DNA of 64,000 bases, taken from positions 1 to 64,000 of the forward strand of contig NZ_JADIJK010000005.1 of the NCBI RefSeq assembly GCF_017355205.1. The letters are read 5' to 3'. Source of the DNA: Bacillus sp. SD088 (lineage in GTDB: Bacteria; Bacillota; Bacilli; Bacillales; Bacillaceae_C). Position numbers and translations under genes: made by a program. Within the stretch, counting starts at the first letter, position 1, and each line of letters starts with the position of its first letter. The notes under the pieces are model-generated. The model saw only the letters and a list, made by a program, of their open reading frames with translations. It did no database searches and was not told where the DNA came from. Below are positions 1 to 11,325 of this stretch, one piece after another.

Positions 1-138
1 GCAGCGCCCAGCGACTAGCAAACTTTCAGCTTCTGCTTGCGTAAGTCAACATCGGCTCATGCTCCGCCGTGTATCCTTTATCTCGTCAAAAGCTTAAAAA
101 GTTTGTACGTCGCTAAACGGGCGCTTGCGCTTTTGTTC
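1..138. repeat. Dispersed repeat R1, copy 1 (cut by window start)
   Basis: This copy shares near-identical text with copies at 23082-23337 and 35821-35967: a block containing GCGCCCAGCGACTAGC, then CATCGGCTCATGC, then GTTTGTACGTCGC, ending in GCGCTTGCGCTTTTGTTC. It is non-coding. The GC-rich end followed by TTTT could fold as a weak terminator, but this is inference. Confidence 0.8.
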
Positions 139-470
139 TACTTATAGAATTTCAAGGGTAGATCCGCCGAATTACCAAGAGCTTACTGGAAATCTAGGCT
201 TTATTGAAATTTCGGTATTCGTCTTCAAAAAAGGCACAAATGTCAAATATAAGAGGATATTAAGGGATTACTTCCGTAAAATCGGTAAACAATGTACTTA
301 TGACAGAAAGCATGCGAATAGATTGAAAAGCCCTAAAAAAGGCAAATAAAGCAGGGGTAACCACTTTGTTACAACTGTTTTACCATTCTATTACAATTCA
401 TGAAAATGTGCGATTGAGGGATAGTTCCTAACGTCTTAAAAGGGTATAGTGTGTTAGAATGACATTAAAA
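139..470. other. Intergenic stretch with no supported gene
   Basis: The only open frame here (125-349, plus strand) would start at a TTG inside repeat R1, has no ribosome site and a low-complexity basic product, so I do not accept it as a gene. I see no convincing promoter or terminator. Confidence 0.5.
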
Positions 471-659
471 GGATGTTCAAAAAGTCCGGTAAAAATGACA
501 CTTCGAATTTCTTCGTTGGCTTGTTTCTCTGCTGTTTGAAACTGCGCCGCCTCGAACTTTCGACGTACAGGATGTACTAGTGTCGGCGTTGCTGACAGGA
601 CGTCAGCAACGCCGAATTAGTCCTTTTTATCCTCCTTTTGAACACGCATTTTTAAGAAA
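471..659. repeat. Dispersed repeat R2, copy 1
   Basis: It begins GGATGTTCAAAAAGTCCGG and ends in CCTCCTTTTGAACACG, so the outer ends are inverted (TGTTCAAAA / TTTTGAACA), like a MITE. Inside are GTACA-GGA-TGTAC (565-577) and a perfect 14-base inverted repeat, TCGGCGTTGCTGAC (583-596) against 602-615, separated by AGGAC. Related copies lie at 40979-41225 and 51216-51434. It ends about 12 bases before the yerA ribosome site. Confidence 0.85.
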
Positions 660-683
660 GACGATTTGGATGGGAGGATTAGG

Positions 684-2426
684 ATGTTAGAACAGAGATT
701 TAGATGGAAAAATAAGCAAATTCGCGAACAAATATCTGTTTTAGATGGTAAAGTATCTCCTTCAATTTTGCTAAAAAATGCCCGTTTTTTACATTCAACT
801 TTACATGAATGGGTAGTTGCCAGTATATGGATTTTACATGATCGCATTGTTTATGTTGGAAAAGAAATACCAAAGCAGCTAAAGGATTGCGAAGTAGTGG
901 ATTGTTCTGAATGGACGTTGGTCCCCGGCTATATAGAGCCCCATGTTCATCCGTCCCAATTATATAACCCGCACACTTTATCTCGCTTTGCTGCGCAAAC
1001 AGGTACAACGACACTAATTAATGATAATCTTCTTTTTTTCTTGCACTTAAGTAAAAAGAAAGCGTTTTCCTTAATAGAGCAATTGAATGAATCCCCTATT
1101 ACGATGTACTGGTGGGGGCGCTATGATGCGCAAACAGCAATGGGAGAAGAGGAGCGAGTTTTCACAAATAGGGAGGTGAAAGCCTGGCTTGAACATAAGG
1201 CTGTTGTTCAAGGGGGCGAATTAACAGGCTGGCCTAAACTGCTTGATGGTGATGATCTAATGCTTTATTGGATTCAGGAGACGAAACGACTTGGAAAAAA
1301 GGTGGAAGGTCATTTCCCAGGTGCCTCAGAGAAAACATTGGCGAAAATGAAGCTGTTTGGGGTAGATGGTGATCATGAAGCAATGACAGGTGAAGAGATA
1401 TATGAACGCTTGCTCCACGGCTATGCGGTATCACTTCGTCATTCGTCGATCCGTCCTGATTTGCCTGTACTATTGCAAGATATGCAACGTCTTGGGCTCA
1501 CTCAATATAATTCTCTTATGATGACGACAGATGGAGCAACCCCTGCCTTTTACAAGCAAGGGATGGCGGATTATCTTATTCGGCTGGCAATAGAGAATGG
1601 TGTCCCTATTATAGACGCGTATCATATGGTTTCCTATAATATTGCTCGCTATTTTAATCTTGCCTCTGAGCATGGGCAAATTGCAACAGGGAGAGTAGCG
1701 AATATTAATTTCCTTACTAATGAACACGACCCAACGCCTCACTCTGTTTTAGCAAAAGGACAATGGGTGCGAAAAGAGGGGAAAGAGATCCCTTTTGATG
1801 ATCATATCCATTGGTCGCTATATGATTTAGACCCGCTTCAGTTAGATTGGGATCTTAAGCGAGACGATTTGCAGTTTTCCATGCCTTTTGGTATAGAGAT
1901 GGTGAACGATGTGATTACGAAACCATACACCACTCGTATTGATTTAGCGATTGACCCATTACCCAAGAACCAAGATGAAAGTTATTTGATGCTGGTAGAT
2001 CGCAAGGGAAAATGGCGTATTAATACAATGATCAAAGGCTTTGCCAAATCGCTTTCTGGTTTTGTCTCTTCTTTTTCTTCTACAGGTGATATCATTGTAA
2101 TAGGAAAAAGAAAAGAAGATATGTTATTGGCATTTAAAAGAATGAAAGAGATTGGTGGAGGCATTGTATTAACAGAAGAAGGAAAGGTTATTTTTGAAAT
2201 GAAACTTTCTCTTGCTGGATTAATGTCAGATTTACAATTGGAGGATCTAGCACAAGAAACGGAAACATTAAAGGATCTCTTAGTGAAGAGAGGGTATCCA
2301 TTTACAGATCCGGTTTATTCTTTGTTATTCTTTTCGGCCACTCACTTGCCGTATATCCGTGTTACTCAAAGTGGATTATACGATGTGATGAACAAAAAGG
2401 TACTCTTTCCGACATTAATGCGTTAA
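684..2426 (+). CDS. yerA: Adenine deaminase-like amidohydrolase YerA
   Basis: A 580-residue protein of the adenine deaminase/amidohydrolase family, in which members hydrolyse adenine to hypoxanthine at a metal centre. The motif GYIEPHVHPSQ carries the HxH metal ligands; EGHFPGAS and DGDHEAMTGEE follow where the family has its other His and acidic residues. The first gene of the conserved yerABC-pcrBA-ligA block, it has the length of B. subtilis YerA. I chose ATG 684 because GGGAGG lies at 672-677, 6 bases upstream; an in-frame TTG at 666 has no such site. YerA itself has no firmly established substrate as far as I recall, so the activity is family-based. Confidence 0.9.
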   Translation: MLEQRFRWKNKQIREQISVLDGKVSPSILLKNARFLHSTLHEWVVASIWILHDRIVYVGKEIPKQLKDCEVVDCSEWTLVPGYIEPHVHPSQLYNPHTLSRFAAQTGTTTLINDNLLFFLHLSKKKAFSLIEQLNESPITMYWWGRYDAQTAMGEEERVFTNREVKAWLEHKAVVQGGELTGWPKLLDGDDLMLYWIQETKRLGKKVEGHFPGASEKTLAKMKLFGVDGDHEAMTGEEIYERLLHGYAVSLRHSSIRPDLPVLLQDMQRLGLTQYNSLMMTTDGATPAFYKQGMADYLIRLAIENGVPIIDAYHMVSYNIARYFNLASEHGQIATGRVANINFLTNEHDPTPHSVLAKGQWVRKEGKEIPFDDHIHWSLYDLDPLQLDWDLKRDDLQFSMPFGIEMVNDVITKPYTTRIDLAIDPLPKNQDESYLMLVDRKGKWRINTMIKGFAKSLSGFVSSFSSTGDIIVIGKRKEDMLLAFKRMKEIGGGIVLTEEGKVIFEMKLSLAGLMSDLQLEDLAQETETLKDLLVKRGYPFTDPVYSLLFFSATHLPYIRVTQSGLYDVMNKKVLFPTLMR

Positions 2427-2470
2427 AATAGTAGATGTAAAAATCGTTATAGATATAGGAGTTGGAATTT

Positions 2471-3505
2471 TTGTTTTCAAAGAAGAAAAGAACTTGTATA
2501 CTTTTGCTCGTGATAACTCTTGTCTTGGCGGCATGTGGGAATGCTGAAAAGGATGAGCAGCAGACGGCTCCAGAAACAGAAGATCCAACTCCTGAAGCAG
2601 AAAAGGATCAATCACCATTTCTTTCTCCGCTTACCGGTCTGCCGGTAGAAGAAGCGACAGATCAAAGAGCGATTGCTGTTACGATGAACAATCAGCCAGA
2701 AGCACGACCACAAAGTGGGCTATCTCAAGTAGATATTGTATATGAATTATTAGCAGAAGGATCGATCACACGATTGTTAGCGATTTTCCAAAGTGAATTA
2801 CCGGAGCGAATAGGACCTGTTCGGAGTTCTCGTGATTATTTTATTGATATTGCTGAAGGATTCCAGAGCCTTTATATCGCACATGGTTATAGTCCAAGTG
2901 CTAAAAAAAGGTTGTTATCTGGTGAAATTGATCAGTTGAATGGTATTCAATACGATGGTACGTTATTTGAGCGGTCTACTGATCGCCAAGCTCCTCATAA
3001 TTCATATATTTCGCAAGAAAGCATCGCAAAAGGGGCTGAAGATGAAGGGTACGATTTGGATACTCCACCAGCACCATTAGATTTTTTTACGGATAAAGAA
3101 GTTGGGAGCCTTCAAGGAGAACAAGTGGGACCTATACAGGTTGCTTATAGTCAAGATGATCTATTTATCTCCAACTATGAATATGATCAAGAAAATGAAA
3201 AATATTTACGGACCTCTAACGGGGAACAAACGATTGATGCGGAAACAAACAATCCGATTGTATTAGATAATGTGGTTGTGATGGAAACCGAACATCAAGC
3301 AATGGATTCAGAAGGAAGACGGGCAATTGATTTGACATCTGGAGGGAAAGCTTTATTGTTTCAAAAAGGGTTGGTTAGAGAAATAGAATGGAAAGATCTT
3401 GATGGCCGCCCTGTACCATATGAGGATGGACTTCCTGCTAAGCTAGTACCAGGCAGAACTTGGATCAATATTGTACCAAGCCTCGAGATTGTTTCTTACT
3501 CATAA
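2471..3505 (+). CDS. yerB: DUF3048 lipoprotein YerB
   Basis: A 344-residue secreted lipoprotein. The N-terminus has positive residues (SKKKR), a hydrophobic stretch and the lipobox LAAC, so it should be lipid-anchored on the outer face of the membrane. An acidic, proline-rich linker follows, and the rest resembles B. subtilis YerB (DUF3048). Function is unknown. A TTG at 2471 is preceded by AGGAG (2457-2461) at 9 bases; the earlier in-frame TTG at 2462 touches that site and is unlikely. It lies directly between yerA and yerC, as in B. subtilis. Confidence 0.88.
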   Translation: MFSKKKRTCILLLVITLVLAACGNAEKDEQQTAPETEDPTPEAEKDQSPFLSPLTGLPVEEATDQRAIAVTMNNQPEARPQSGLSQVDIVYELLAEGSITRLLAIFQSELPERIGPVRSSRDYFIDIAEGFQSLYIAHGYSPSAKKRLLSGEIDQLNGIQYDGTLFERSTDRQAPHNSYISQESIAKGAEDEGYDLDTPPAPLDFFTDKEVGSLQGEQVGPIQVAYSQDDLFISNYEYDQENEKYLRTSNGEQTIDAETNNPIVLDNVVVMETEHQAMDSEGRRAIDLTSGGKALLFQKGLVREIEWKDLDGRPVPYEDGLPAKLVPGRTWINIVPSLEIVSYS

Positions 3506-3506
3506 A

Positions 3507-3755
3507 GTGAAGCTTCAATCAGTGGACCCTTCATTCCCCAGTGATTGAAGAAGATGAAGGGTAAAATTCGCGGCGGCCTGTTGGCGGGCTCAAGGCACGA
3601 CATCCTGTCGTTTCGCCTGCACTAGTACATCCTGTACCGTCGCAACGCCTTTGTAACCAACTTCCTGTTGGTATGAACGAATCGGGCTTTTACTGACTGT
3701 TGATCCCCCACTTTTAATTCCAGTTTTCCCACGAATTCTTAAAAGTGGAGACCAT
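3507..3755. repeat. Dispersed repeat R3, copy 1, with nested hairpins
   Basis: Most of the 319 bases between yerB and yerC is repeat. CTTCAATCA (3513-3521) pairs with TGATTGAAG (3542-3550) and could end yerB transcription. Three small perfect inverted repeats follow: CGACA-TCC-TGTCG (3598-3610), GTACA-TCC-TGTAC (3625-3637) and ACCAAC-TTCCT-GTTGGT (3656-3672). A last pair, CCCACTTTTAA with TTAAAAGTGG, closes the block near 3753. R3 relatives lie at about 10955, 23831, 30507, 43134 and 56271. Confidence 0.75.
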
Positions 3756-3824
3756 ACAGCTAATTAATGCATGGATAACTAGATCGATGAAAAAAGCGTG
3801 TGTTTAAAAGGAGAATACAAACGT

Positions 3825-4121
3825 ATGCAAATTGAAAAATTAAGAGGAAAAGAATTAGATCAACTATTTGATGCGATCCTCACTCTGAAAGATCGGGAGG
3901 AATGTTATCGATTCTTTGATGATTTATGTACGATTAATGAAATACAATCCTTATCGCAACGACTTGAAGTAGCAAGAATGCTAAGGGAAGGCAAAACCTA
4001 TCATAAAATTGAGTCAGAGACAGGAGCAAGCACAGCTACTATTTCAAGGGTAAAACGCTGTTTGAACTTTGGGAATGATACGTATGAAATGGTGCTTGAT
4101 CGAGTAGAAGAAGAAAAATAA
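3825..4121 (+). CDS. yerC: TrpR-like helix-turn-helix protein YerC
   Basis: A 98-residue member of the YerC/YecD family with a TrpR-type DNA-binding fold. The segment SLSQRLEVARMLREGKTY, followed by IESETGASTATISRVKRCL, is a clear helix-turn-helix. No target is known to me. ATG 3825 is preceded by AAAAGGAG (3806-3813) at 11 bases; an in-frame GTG at 3798 lacks a site. A strong terminator follows at 4187. Confidence 0.9.
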   Translation: MQIEKLRGKELDQLFDAILTLKDREECYRFFDDLCTINEIQSLSQRLEVARMLREGKTYHKIESETGASTATISRVKRCLNFGNDTYEMVLDRVEEEK

Positions 4122-4186
4122 AGCGAGATTGTCCTCAGTGGGAACTCTTTCCCCCGCTAGGATATTTTCATATTCTTGTTAGACTT

Positions 4187-4218
4187 GGGTACAGCGAGAT
4201 GATGCCGTACCCTTTTTA
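4187..4218 (+). terminator. Rho-independent terminator after yerC
   Basis: GGGTAC (4187-4192) pairs with GTACCC (4207-4212) across a 14-base loop, followed directly by TTTTT. It separates yerC from pcrB. Confidence 0.8.
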
Positions 4219-4250
4219 TATTTTCATTTATAAAATTTCCCCCATCTACT

Positions 4251-4279
4251 TTAGTCTCCCTATCCCTAAATGCTATAAT
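4251..4279 (+). promoter_or_regulatory. Possible sigma-A promoter of pcrB
   Basis: A perfect -10 TATAAT lies at 4274-4279. A poor -35 (TTAGTC, 4251-4256) stands 17 bases upstream. The position just after a terminator and 37 bases before the pcrB start is suitable. Confidence 0.45.
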
Positions 4280-4315
4280 GATAGATGTTGAATAGAAATG
4301 GAGGACCTAATCAAT

Positions 4316-4999
4316 ATGTGCGATGTGAAAGAATGGCGTCATGCCTTTAAACTTGATCCTGCTAAGTCGATTTCAGATAAAGACTTGGAAAAAATTTGTG
4401 AATCAGGAACGGACGCCATTATCGTTGGTGGTACGGATCATGTAACATTGGAAAATGTGTTACAACTGATGTCTAGGATCAGAAGATATACGGTGCCATG
4501 TGTATTAGAAGTAAGTAATCTTGAATCACTTACACCAGGATTTGATTTATATTTTATTCCATCCGTTTTAAATACAGCAGAAATCCAGTGGTTTTCAGGC
4601 CTTCATCATAAAGCGGTTAAAGAATATGGAGAGATAATGGACTGGGATGAAGTCCTAGTGGAAGGCTATTGTATTTTAAATTCCGATTGCAAGGTGGCCG
4701 AACTAACAAAGGCGGCTACCTCATTAGATGATGATGATGTCATTGCATATGCGAGAATGGCTGAGAAAATGTTTCAAATGCCGATCTTTTATATGGAATA
4801 TAGTGGGGATTATGGTGACCCGGCATTGGTGGAAAAAGTAAGTGACCAATTGTCAAATACCATTCTATTTTATGGTGGCGGTATTCAAACAGTCCAACAA
4901 GCAAAAGAAATGAAGCAATTTGCTGATTGTATCATCGTTGGTAATATTGTATATGAAAATGTAAAAGAAGCGTTGAAAACAGTTCATGTGCTTCCGTGA
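4316..4999 (+). CDS. pcrB: Heptaprenylglyceryl phosphate synthase PcrB
   Basis: A 227-residue TIM-barrel enzyme. In Bacillaceae PcrB joins heptaprenyl diphosphate to sn-glycerol-1-phosphate to make an archaeal-type ether lipid. Visible family signatures are FKLDP near the N-terminus, [36 protein letters not shown] and LFYGGGI, the last being the phosphate-binding loop. I chose ATG 4316, with GGAGG at 4300-4304; the in-frame ATG at 4298 overlaps that site. It lies just upstream of pcrA as in B. subtilis. Confidence 0.95.
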   Translation: MCDVKEWRHAFKLDPAKSISDKDLEKICESGTDAIIVGGTDHVTLENVLQLMSRIRRYTVPCVLEVSNLESLTPGFDLYFIPSVLNTAEIQWFSGLHHKAVKEYGEIMDWDEVLVEGYCILNSDCKVAELTKAATSLDDDDVIAYARMAEKMFQMPIFYMEYSGDYGDPALVEKVSDQLSNTILFYGGGIQTVQQAKEMKQFADCIIVGNIVYENVKEALKTVHVLP

Positions 5000-5024
5000 C
5001 TTTTGTCTAATATCAAGGTATAAT
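4996..5024 (+). promoter_or_regulatory. Possible sigma-A promoter of pcrA
   Basis: GTGACT (4996-5001) and TATAAT (5019-5024) are separated by 17 bases. The -35 matches consensus at 4 of 6 positions. It overlaps the end of pcrB. Confidence 0.5.
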
Positions 5025-5059
5025 AGAACAAATGTTTTCTGGTTAGGGAGGTAGTAGAG

Positions 5060-7273
5060 TTGCAAATTTCGGGTATACGTCTCTTGGAAGGATTGAACCC
5101 TGAACAAAAAGAAGCGGTCAAAACGACAGAAGGCCCTTTGCTCATTATGGCAGGAGCAGGAAGTGGAAAAACAAGGGTTCTTACACATCGGGTAGCCTAT
5201 TTAATGGTTGAAAAACAGGTGAATCCTTATAATATTCTTGCGATTACATTCACCAATAAGGCCGCGCGGGAAATGAAGGAACGGATTGGAAACATTATGG
5301 GAGGCTCTGCAGAAGCTGTTTGGATCTCTACATTTCACTCCATGTGTGTGCGCATTTTACGTCGTGATATTGATCGTCTAGGCTATAATCGTAATTTCAC
5401 TATTCTAGATTCAACAGATCAACTCTCTGTGGTAAAAAATGTTATCAAAGATTTAAACATTGATCCAAAGAAATTTGATCCAAGAGCTATACTTGGTGCG
5501 ATTAGCAGTGCGAAAAATGAGTTAGTAACAACGAAAGAATATGAAAAAACAGCAGCTGGTTTTTATGCTCAAACCGTCAGCAAGATATACACAGAGTATC
5601 AAAGGAGATTACGTCGCAATAATGCATTAGATTTTGATGATTTAATTATGGTCACAATTCAATTGTTTGAACGCGTGCCCGAAATATTGGAATTTTATCA
5701 AAGGAAATTCCAATATATTCATGTGGATGAATATCAAGATACGAACCGTGCCCAATATATCCTTGTCAAAAGTCTTGCCGCACGCTTGAAAAATATTTGT
5801 GTCGTGGGTGACTCGGATCAGTCGATATATAGATGGCGTGGAGCGGATATCGCCAATATTCTATCCTTCGAAAAAGATTATCCCAATGCAAAAGTTATCC
5901 TTCTTGAACAAAATTATCGTTCTACAAAGTTTATTCTTAATGCAGCGAACGATGTCATTCAAAATAACCCTAGTCGCAAACCCAAAAATCTATGGACCGA
6001 AAACAAAGAAGGGCAAAAGATTCACTATTATCGGGCAGACAGTGAACAAACAGAAGCTCAATATGTTGCGGGGAAAATTAAGGAATTAAGTGCAAAAGGG
6101 CAAAGGAAACTTTCTGATTTTGTGATTCTTTATCGGACAAATGCACAATCACGTGCAATGGAGGAAGTATTTTTAAAATCTAATATTGAATATAAGATTG
6201 TCGGCGGTACAAAATTCTATGATCGTAAGGAAATTAAAGACTTACTTGCCTATCTAAGATTAATCGCAAATCCAGATGATGATATTAGCTTGCAACGCAT
6301 TATCAATGTCCCAAAACGTGGAATTGGGGCAACCTCTTTAGATAGAATCGCCGCATATGCAAGAGAACGGGACCTTTCTATGTATCAAGCATTAGCAGAG
6401 GTTGATTTTATTGGTTTAACCGGGAAAGCCGCGAATGCAGCCGCTGAATTTTATCTATTAATTCGCAATTACGTCGGAATGCAAGAGTATCTGCCTGTAA
6501 CAGAGCTAGTAGAAGAAGTAATTGAGAATACAGGATACAGAGATATGCTAAAGGCGGAAAAGTCTATAGAAGCAGAAAGTAGACTAGAAAATATTGAGGA
6601 GTTCCTCTCTGTTACGAAAAACTTCGAAGCTGGGAGTGAAGATAAAAGTTTAGTGGCCTTTCTTACGGATTTAGCACTTGTTGCTGACATTGATCGTCTT
6701 GATGAGGACGGAGTACCAGAAGAAGGGGTTACACTGATGACCTTGCATTCAGCCAAAGGTCTTGAGTTTCCAGTTGTCTTTTTAATTGGGATGGAAGAGG
6801 GCGTTTTTCCACATAATCGTTCCTTGATGGAAGAAGCTGAGATGGAGGAAGAAAGAAGAATCGCTTATGTAGGGATTACACGTGCAGAAGAAGAATTATA
6901 CTTAACAAATGCGCAAATGAGAACTCTATATGGTCGAACGAATATGAATCCTGTTTCTCGATTTATTGCGGAAATCCCTGCCGACCTTCTGGAAAATGTC
7001 AATGAACAGGAAAAAGAGAAAAGAGCGAACTTGGATCGTCAGGTATTCAATCGGGAACAAAGAAAGCCTGTAACAAGACCAATGGCGGCAACTGCAAATT
7101 CCAATGATTCCGGATGGAAGGTTGGGGACAAGGCAGAGCATAAAAAATGGGGAATCGGAACCGTTGTGAGTGTCAAAGGGGATGCGGATAATGCGGAACT
7201 GGATATTGCCTTTCCAAGTCCAGTGGGGATTAAACGACTGCTTGCTCAGTTTGCCCCCATCCAAAAAGTCTAG
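5060..7273 (+). CDS. pcrA: ATP-dependent DNA helicase PcrA
   Basis: A 737-residue superfamily 1A 3'-5' helicase (UvrD/Rep family) acting in repair, plasmid rolling-circle replication and removal of RecA. Motifs in order: Walker A GAGSGKT (about residues 31-37), [12 protein letters not shown] (Ia), DEYQDTN (II), [13 protein letters not shown] (III), EQNYRS (IV), [11 protein letters not shown] (V) and [13 protein letters not shown] (VI). The C-terminal [16 protein letters not shown] is the RNA polymerase-binding Tudor-like segment of PcrA. TTG 5060 follows GGGAGG (5046-5051). Full length for the family. Confidence 0.97.
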   Translation: MQISGIRLLEGLNPEQKEAVKTTEGPLLIMAGAGSGKTRVLTHRVAYLMVEKQVNPYNILAITFTNKAAREMKERIGNIMGGSAEAVWISTFHSMCVRILRRDIDRLGYNRNFTILDSTDQLSVVKNVIKDLNIDPKKFDPRAILGAISSAKNELVTTKEYEKTAAGFYAQTVSKIYTEYQRRLRRNNALDFDDLIMVTIQLFERVPEILEFYQRKFQYIHVDEYQDTNRAQYILVKSLAARLKNICVVGDSDQSIYRWRGADIANILSFEKDYPNAKVILLEQNYRSTKFILNAANDVIQNNPSRKPKNLWTENKEGQKIHYYRADSEQTEAQYVAGKIKELSAKGQRKLSDFVILYRTNAQSRAMEEVFLKSNIEYKIVGGTKFYDRKEIKDLLAYLRLIANPDDDISLQRIINVPKRGIGATSLDRIAAYARERDLSMYQALAEVDFIGLTGKAANAAAEFYLLIRNYVGMQEYLPVTELVEEVIENTGYRDMLKAEKSIEAESRLENIEEFLSVTKNFEAGSEDKSLVAFLTDLALVADIDRLDEDGVPEEGVTLMTLHSAKGLEFPVVFLIGMEEGVFPHNRSLMEEAEMEEERRIAYVGITRAEEELYLTNAQMRTLYGRTNMNPVSRFIAEIPADLLENVNEQEKEKRANLDRQVFNREQRKPVTRPMAATANSNDSGWKVGDKAEHKKWGIGTVVSVKGDADNAELDIAFPSPVGIKRLLAQFAPIQKV

Positions 7274-7440
7274 GTCAACAGGAAGTTGATCAAACGACGA
7301 AGACATGCGAATGGAGGCCCGCGCGATGTGGGGCAGAACGGTGTTGTGACGTATAGGATGTGCGAGTGCAGGCAAAGCGATAGGACGTCGTCACTTGAGC
7401 TTGGCGCCAGGACGGCGCGTCCTTAATCGTTCAACCTTAA
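7274..7440. repeat. Hairpin-rich repeat block between pcrA and ligA
   Basis: TCAAC-AGGAA-GTTGA (7275-7289) begins right at the pcrA stop codon. GCGCC-AGGAC-GGCGC is at 7404-7418, with degenerate relatives GTATAGGATGTGC and CGATAGGACGTCG between them. These are the same AGGA-core hairpin units seen in R1-R3. No gene is visible in the 286-base gap before the preferred ligA start at 7599-7601. Confidence 0.7.
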
Positions 7441-7511
7441 ACAGCCGTTCCTTCCTTGTTCATCCTTTAATCTGTTAAATTGACGTTTGCTCTTTTGTTG
7501 TTGAGGCATAA

Positions 7512-9605
<2,094 letters not shown>

Positions 9606-9658
9606 TTTAATGATCAAACAGGCGCTTGCGCATTTTTTATTAAAAGGTGGAAAATCCT

Positions 9659-10822
9659 ATGAAAAAGTGGTTTATTAGCAGTATTGTTATCCTTTTGTTG
9701 AGTGGCTGTGCCCCGCAAATAACGAAAGAAAATGAAGTCGTTCAAGAAAAGGATGAGAAAAAAGAGACATCGATTATCCCTAATTATCAAATATCTGATT
9801 CACTCTATCGTACGATGATTCCTTTTAAACCGAGTAAGACAAGAGGGATGGTTGTCGATCGATTAAACTCGACATATGACATTCATGAGTTTGAAACAGG
9901 GTTAATGCGTGTAGCCAATGAAAACTTTTCGACCGATACTTACTTTTTTCAAGAGGGGCAGAAATTAGATCAAGAAACGGTTCGGGGTTGGTTGAATCGA
10001 AAATATACAAAGGGACAATTAAAAGAATTAAAACTAGATGCCGAGGAGAACATCGGACTTAATCCGGTCAATGATGAGAAAGGCTCCGTCGAAGAGCAAA
10101 ATGAAAAAAATCCAATTTATTTAGCCCATATCCTTGAACATGATTATTTGGTGAAAGATGGAGATACCGTAAAACTAGGCGGTATGGTCATTGGTCTTGC
10201 CATGAATTCTGTCCATTATTATCAAAAAGAAGAATATGGCGCGACTTTTGAACAGCCTATCGAACACTCTAAGCTTGAAGCAGAAGGCAAAAAAATAGCA
10301 GACGAAGTTCTTAATCGTCTCCGTTCCATGGAAGGGTTGGGAAATATCCCGATTACGATTGCTTTGTTTGAACAAAGCAGCAAAAATGCCGTAGTTCCAG
10401 GAAGCTTTTTTACCTATTCTCATGCAGAAAAAGGTAGTGCATCTTTAGGAGATTGGAAAGCGATTGATGAGAAACACTATCTATTTCCGTCATCGGAAGC
10501 TGAGGAGGATCATCGGGAAGACGTTGCTTACTTTATGAGATTTAAAGACGATATTGAGGAATTTTTCCCGAATTATAACGGGCTAATCGGACGGGCTTTT
10601 TATAAAGATGATCAATTTGTTAATTTAGAAATTGATATTCCTATTCAATTGTATGGTGAAGCAGAGATCATTGGCTTTACTCAATGGGCGACTTCCTTAG
10701 TAATGGATCATTTTCCCGATTATTTTAATGTCGATGTCAATATTTCCTCAGTGAACGGAGCAGAAGCATTAATCTCTAAAAAATCAGGTGATAAAGAGCC
10801 ATTTGTCCATATTTATAAATAG
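9659..10822 (+). CDS. yerH: CamS family lipoprotein YerH
   Basis: A 387-residue lipoprotein with a signal peptide ending in lipobox LSGC. It belongs to the CamS/YerH family, whose staphylococcal member releases a pheromone peptide from its signal sequence; in Bacillus the role is unknown. ATG 9659 is preceded by AAAGGTGG (9643-9650) at 8 bases. It follows ligA by 53 bases, with a fragment of repeat (GGCGCTTGCGC then TTTTTT, about 9621-9638) between them, so it is probably cotranscribed, as in the B. subtilis order. Confidence 0.88.
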   Translation: MKKWFISSIVILLLSGCAPQITKENEVVQEKDEKKETSIIPNYQISDSLYRTMIPFKPSKTRGMVVDRLNSTYDIHEFETGLMRVANENFSTDTYFFQEGQKLDQETVRGWLNRKYTKGQLKELKLDAEENIGLNPVNDEKGSVEEQNEKNPIYLAHILEHDYLVKDGDTVKLGGMVIGLAMNSVHYYQKEEYGATFEQPIEHSKLEAEGKKIADEVLNRLRSMEGLGNIPITIALFEQSSKNAVVPGSFFTYSHAEKGSASLGDWKAIDEKHYLFPSSEAEEDHREDVAYFMRFKDDIEEFFPNYNGLIGRAFYKDDQFVNLEIDIPIQLYGEAEIIGFTQWATSLVMDHFPDYFNVDVNISSVNGAEALISKKSGDKEPFVHIYK

Positions 10823-10954
10823 TTGATCCAAACTAATGGAAGAATTTACAATACGTCAGTGAAAAGATCTCGCTTAGCTTGCTTGTTAGGAAGATTATTT
10901 GATATTATCAATAGTATTGTAGGTCACGTTTATGAGCTTCGCATGACAACTTAG

Positions 10955-10998
10955 ATCAGTGGGGGGAGCTCCCCTGATTGAAGTTTCACTTTATTTTA
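10955..10998. repeat. Short R3-type repeat with perfect palindrome upstream of gatC
   Basis: GGGGAGCTCCCC (10963-10974) is a perfect 12-base palindrome flanked by ATCAG and CTGAT. The block ends in GATTGAAGTTTCACTTTATT, the common R3 right end, 8 bases before the gatC ribosome site. The remaining 132 bases back to yerH show nothing I can name. Confidence 0.65.
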
Positions 10999-11018
10999 TT
11001 ATTCGGAGGTGTAAAAGG

Positions 11019-11309
11019 ATGTCGGAAATTTCTAAAGAACAAGTTCTTCATGTTGCTCATTTAGCTCGACTGGAAATGAGTGAAAAAGAAGCGGAAAATT
11101 TTTCAGATCAGCTTGCTGATATTATTGCAATGGCAGATACATTAAATGAACTGAACACAGACAATATTGAGCCAACTTCCCATGTTTTTGCTCAGAAAAA
11201 TGTGATGCGTGATGATAAGAAAGTCGAAGGGCTGCCACTGGATCAAGTGATGAAAAACGTACCAGATCAAGAGGATGGACAAATAAAGGTACCATCTATT
11301 ATCGATTAA
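11019..11309 (+). CDS. gatC: Asp-tRNA(Asn)/Glu-tRNA(Gln) amidotransferase subunit GatC
   Basis: A 96-residue small subunit that clamps GatA to GatB in the transamidosome. [14 protein letters not shown] near the N-terminus and the C-terminal VPSIID are family signatures. ATG 11019 follows GGAGG (11005-11009). GatA starts 17 bases after its stop codon. Confidence 0.95.
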   Translation: MSEISKEQVLHVAHLARLEMSEKEAENFSDQLADIIAMADTLNELNTDNIEPTSHVFAQKNVMRDDKKVEGLPLDQVMKNVPDQEDGQIKVPSIID

Positions 11310-11325
11310 GGAAGGGGGAAACAAT

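Noticed and set aside
125-349. 74-codon open frame near the window start
   Set aside because: The start is a TTG within repeat R1, there is no ribosome site, and the product has no recognisable pattern.
700-1014. 104-codon minus-strand frame inside yerA
   Set aside because: It is a shadow of yerA; the sense frame has clear amidohydrolase motifs.
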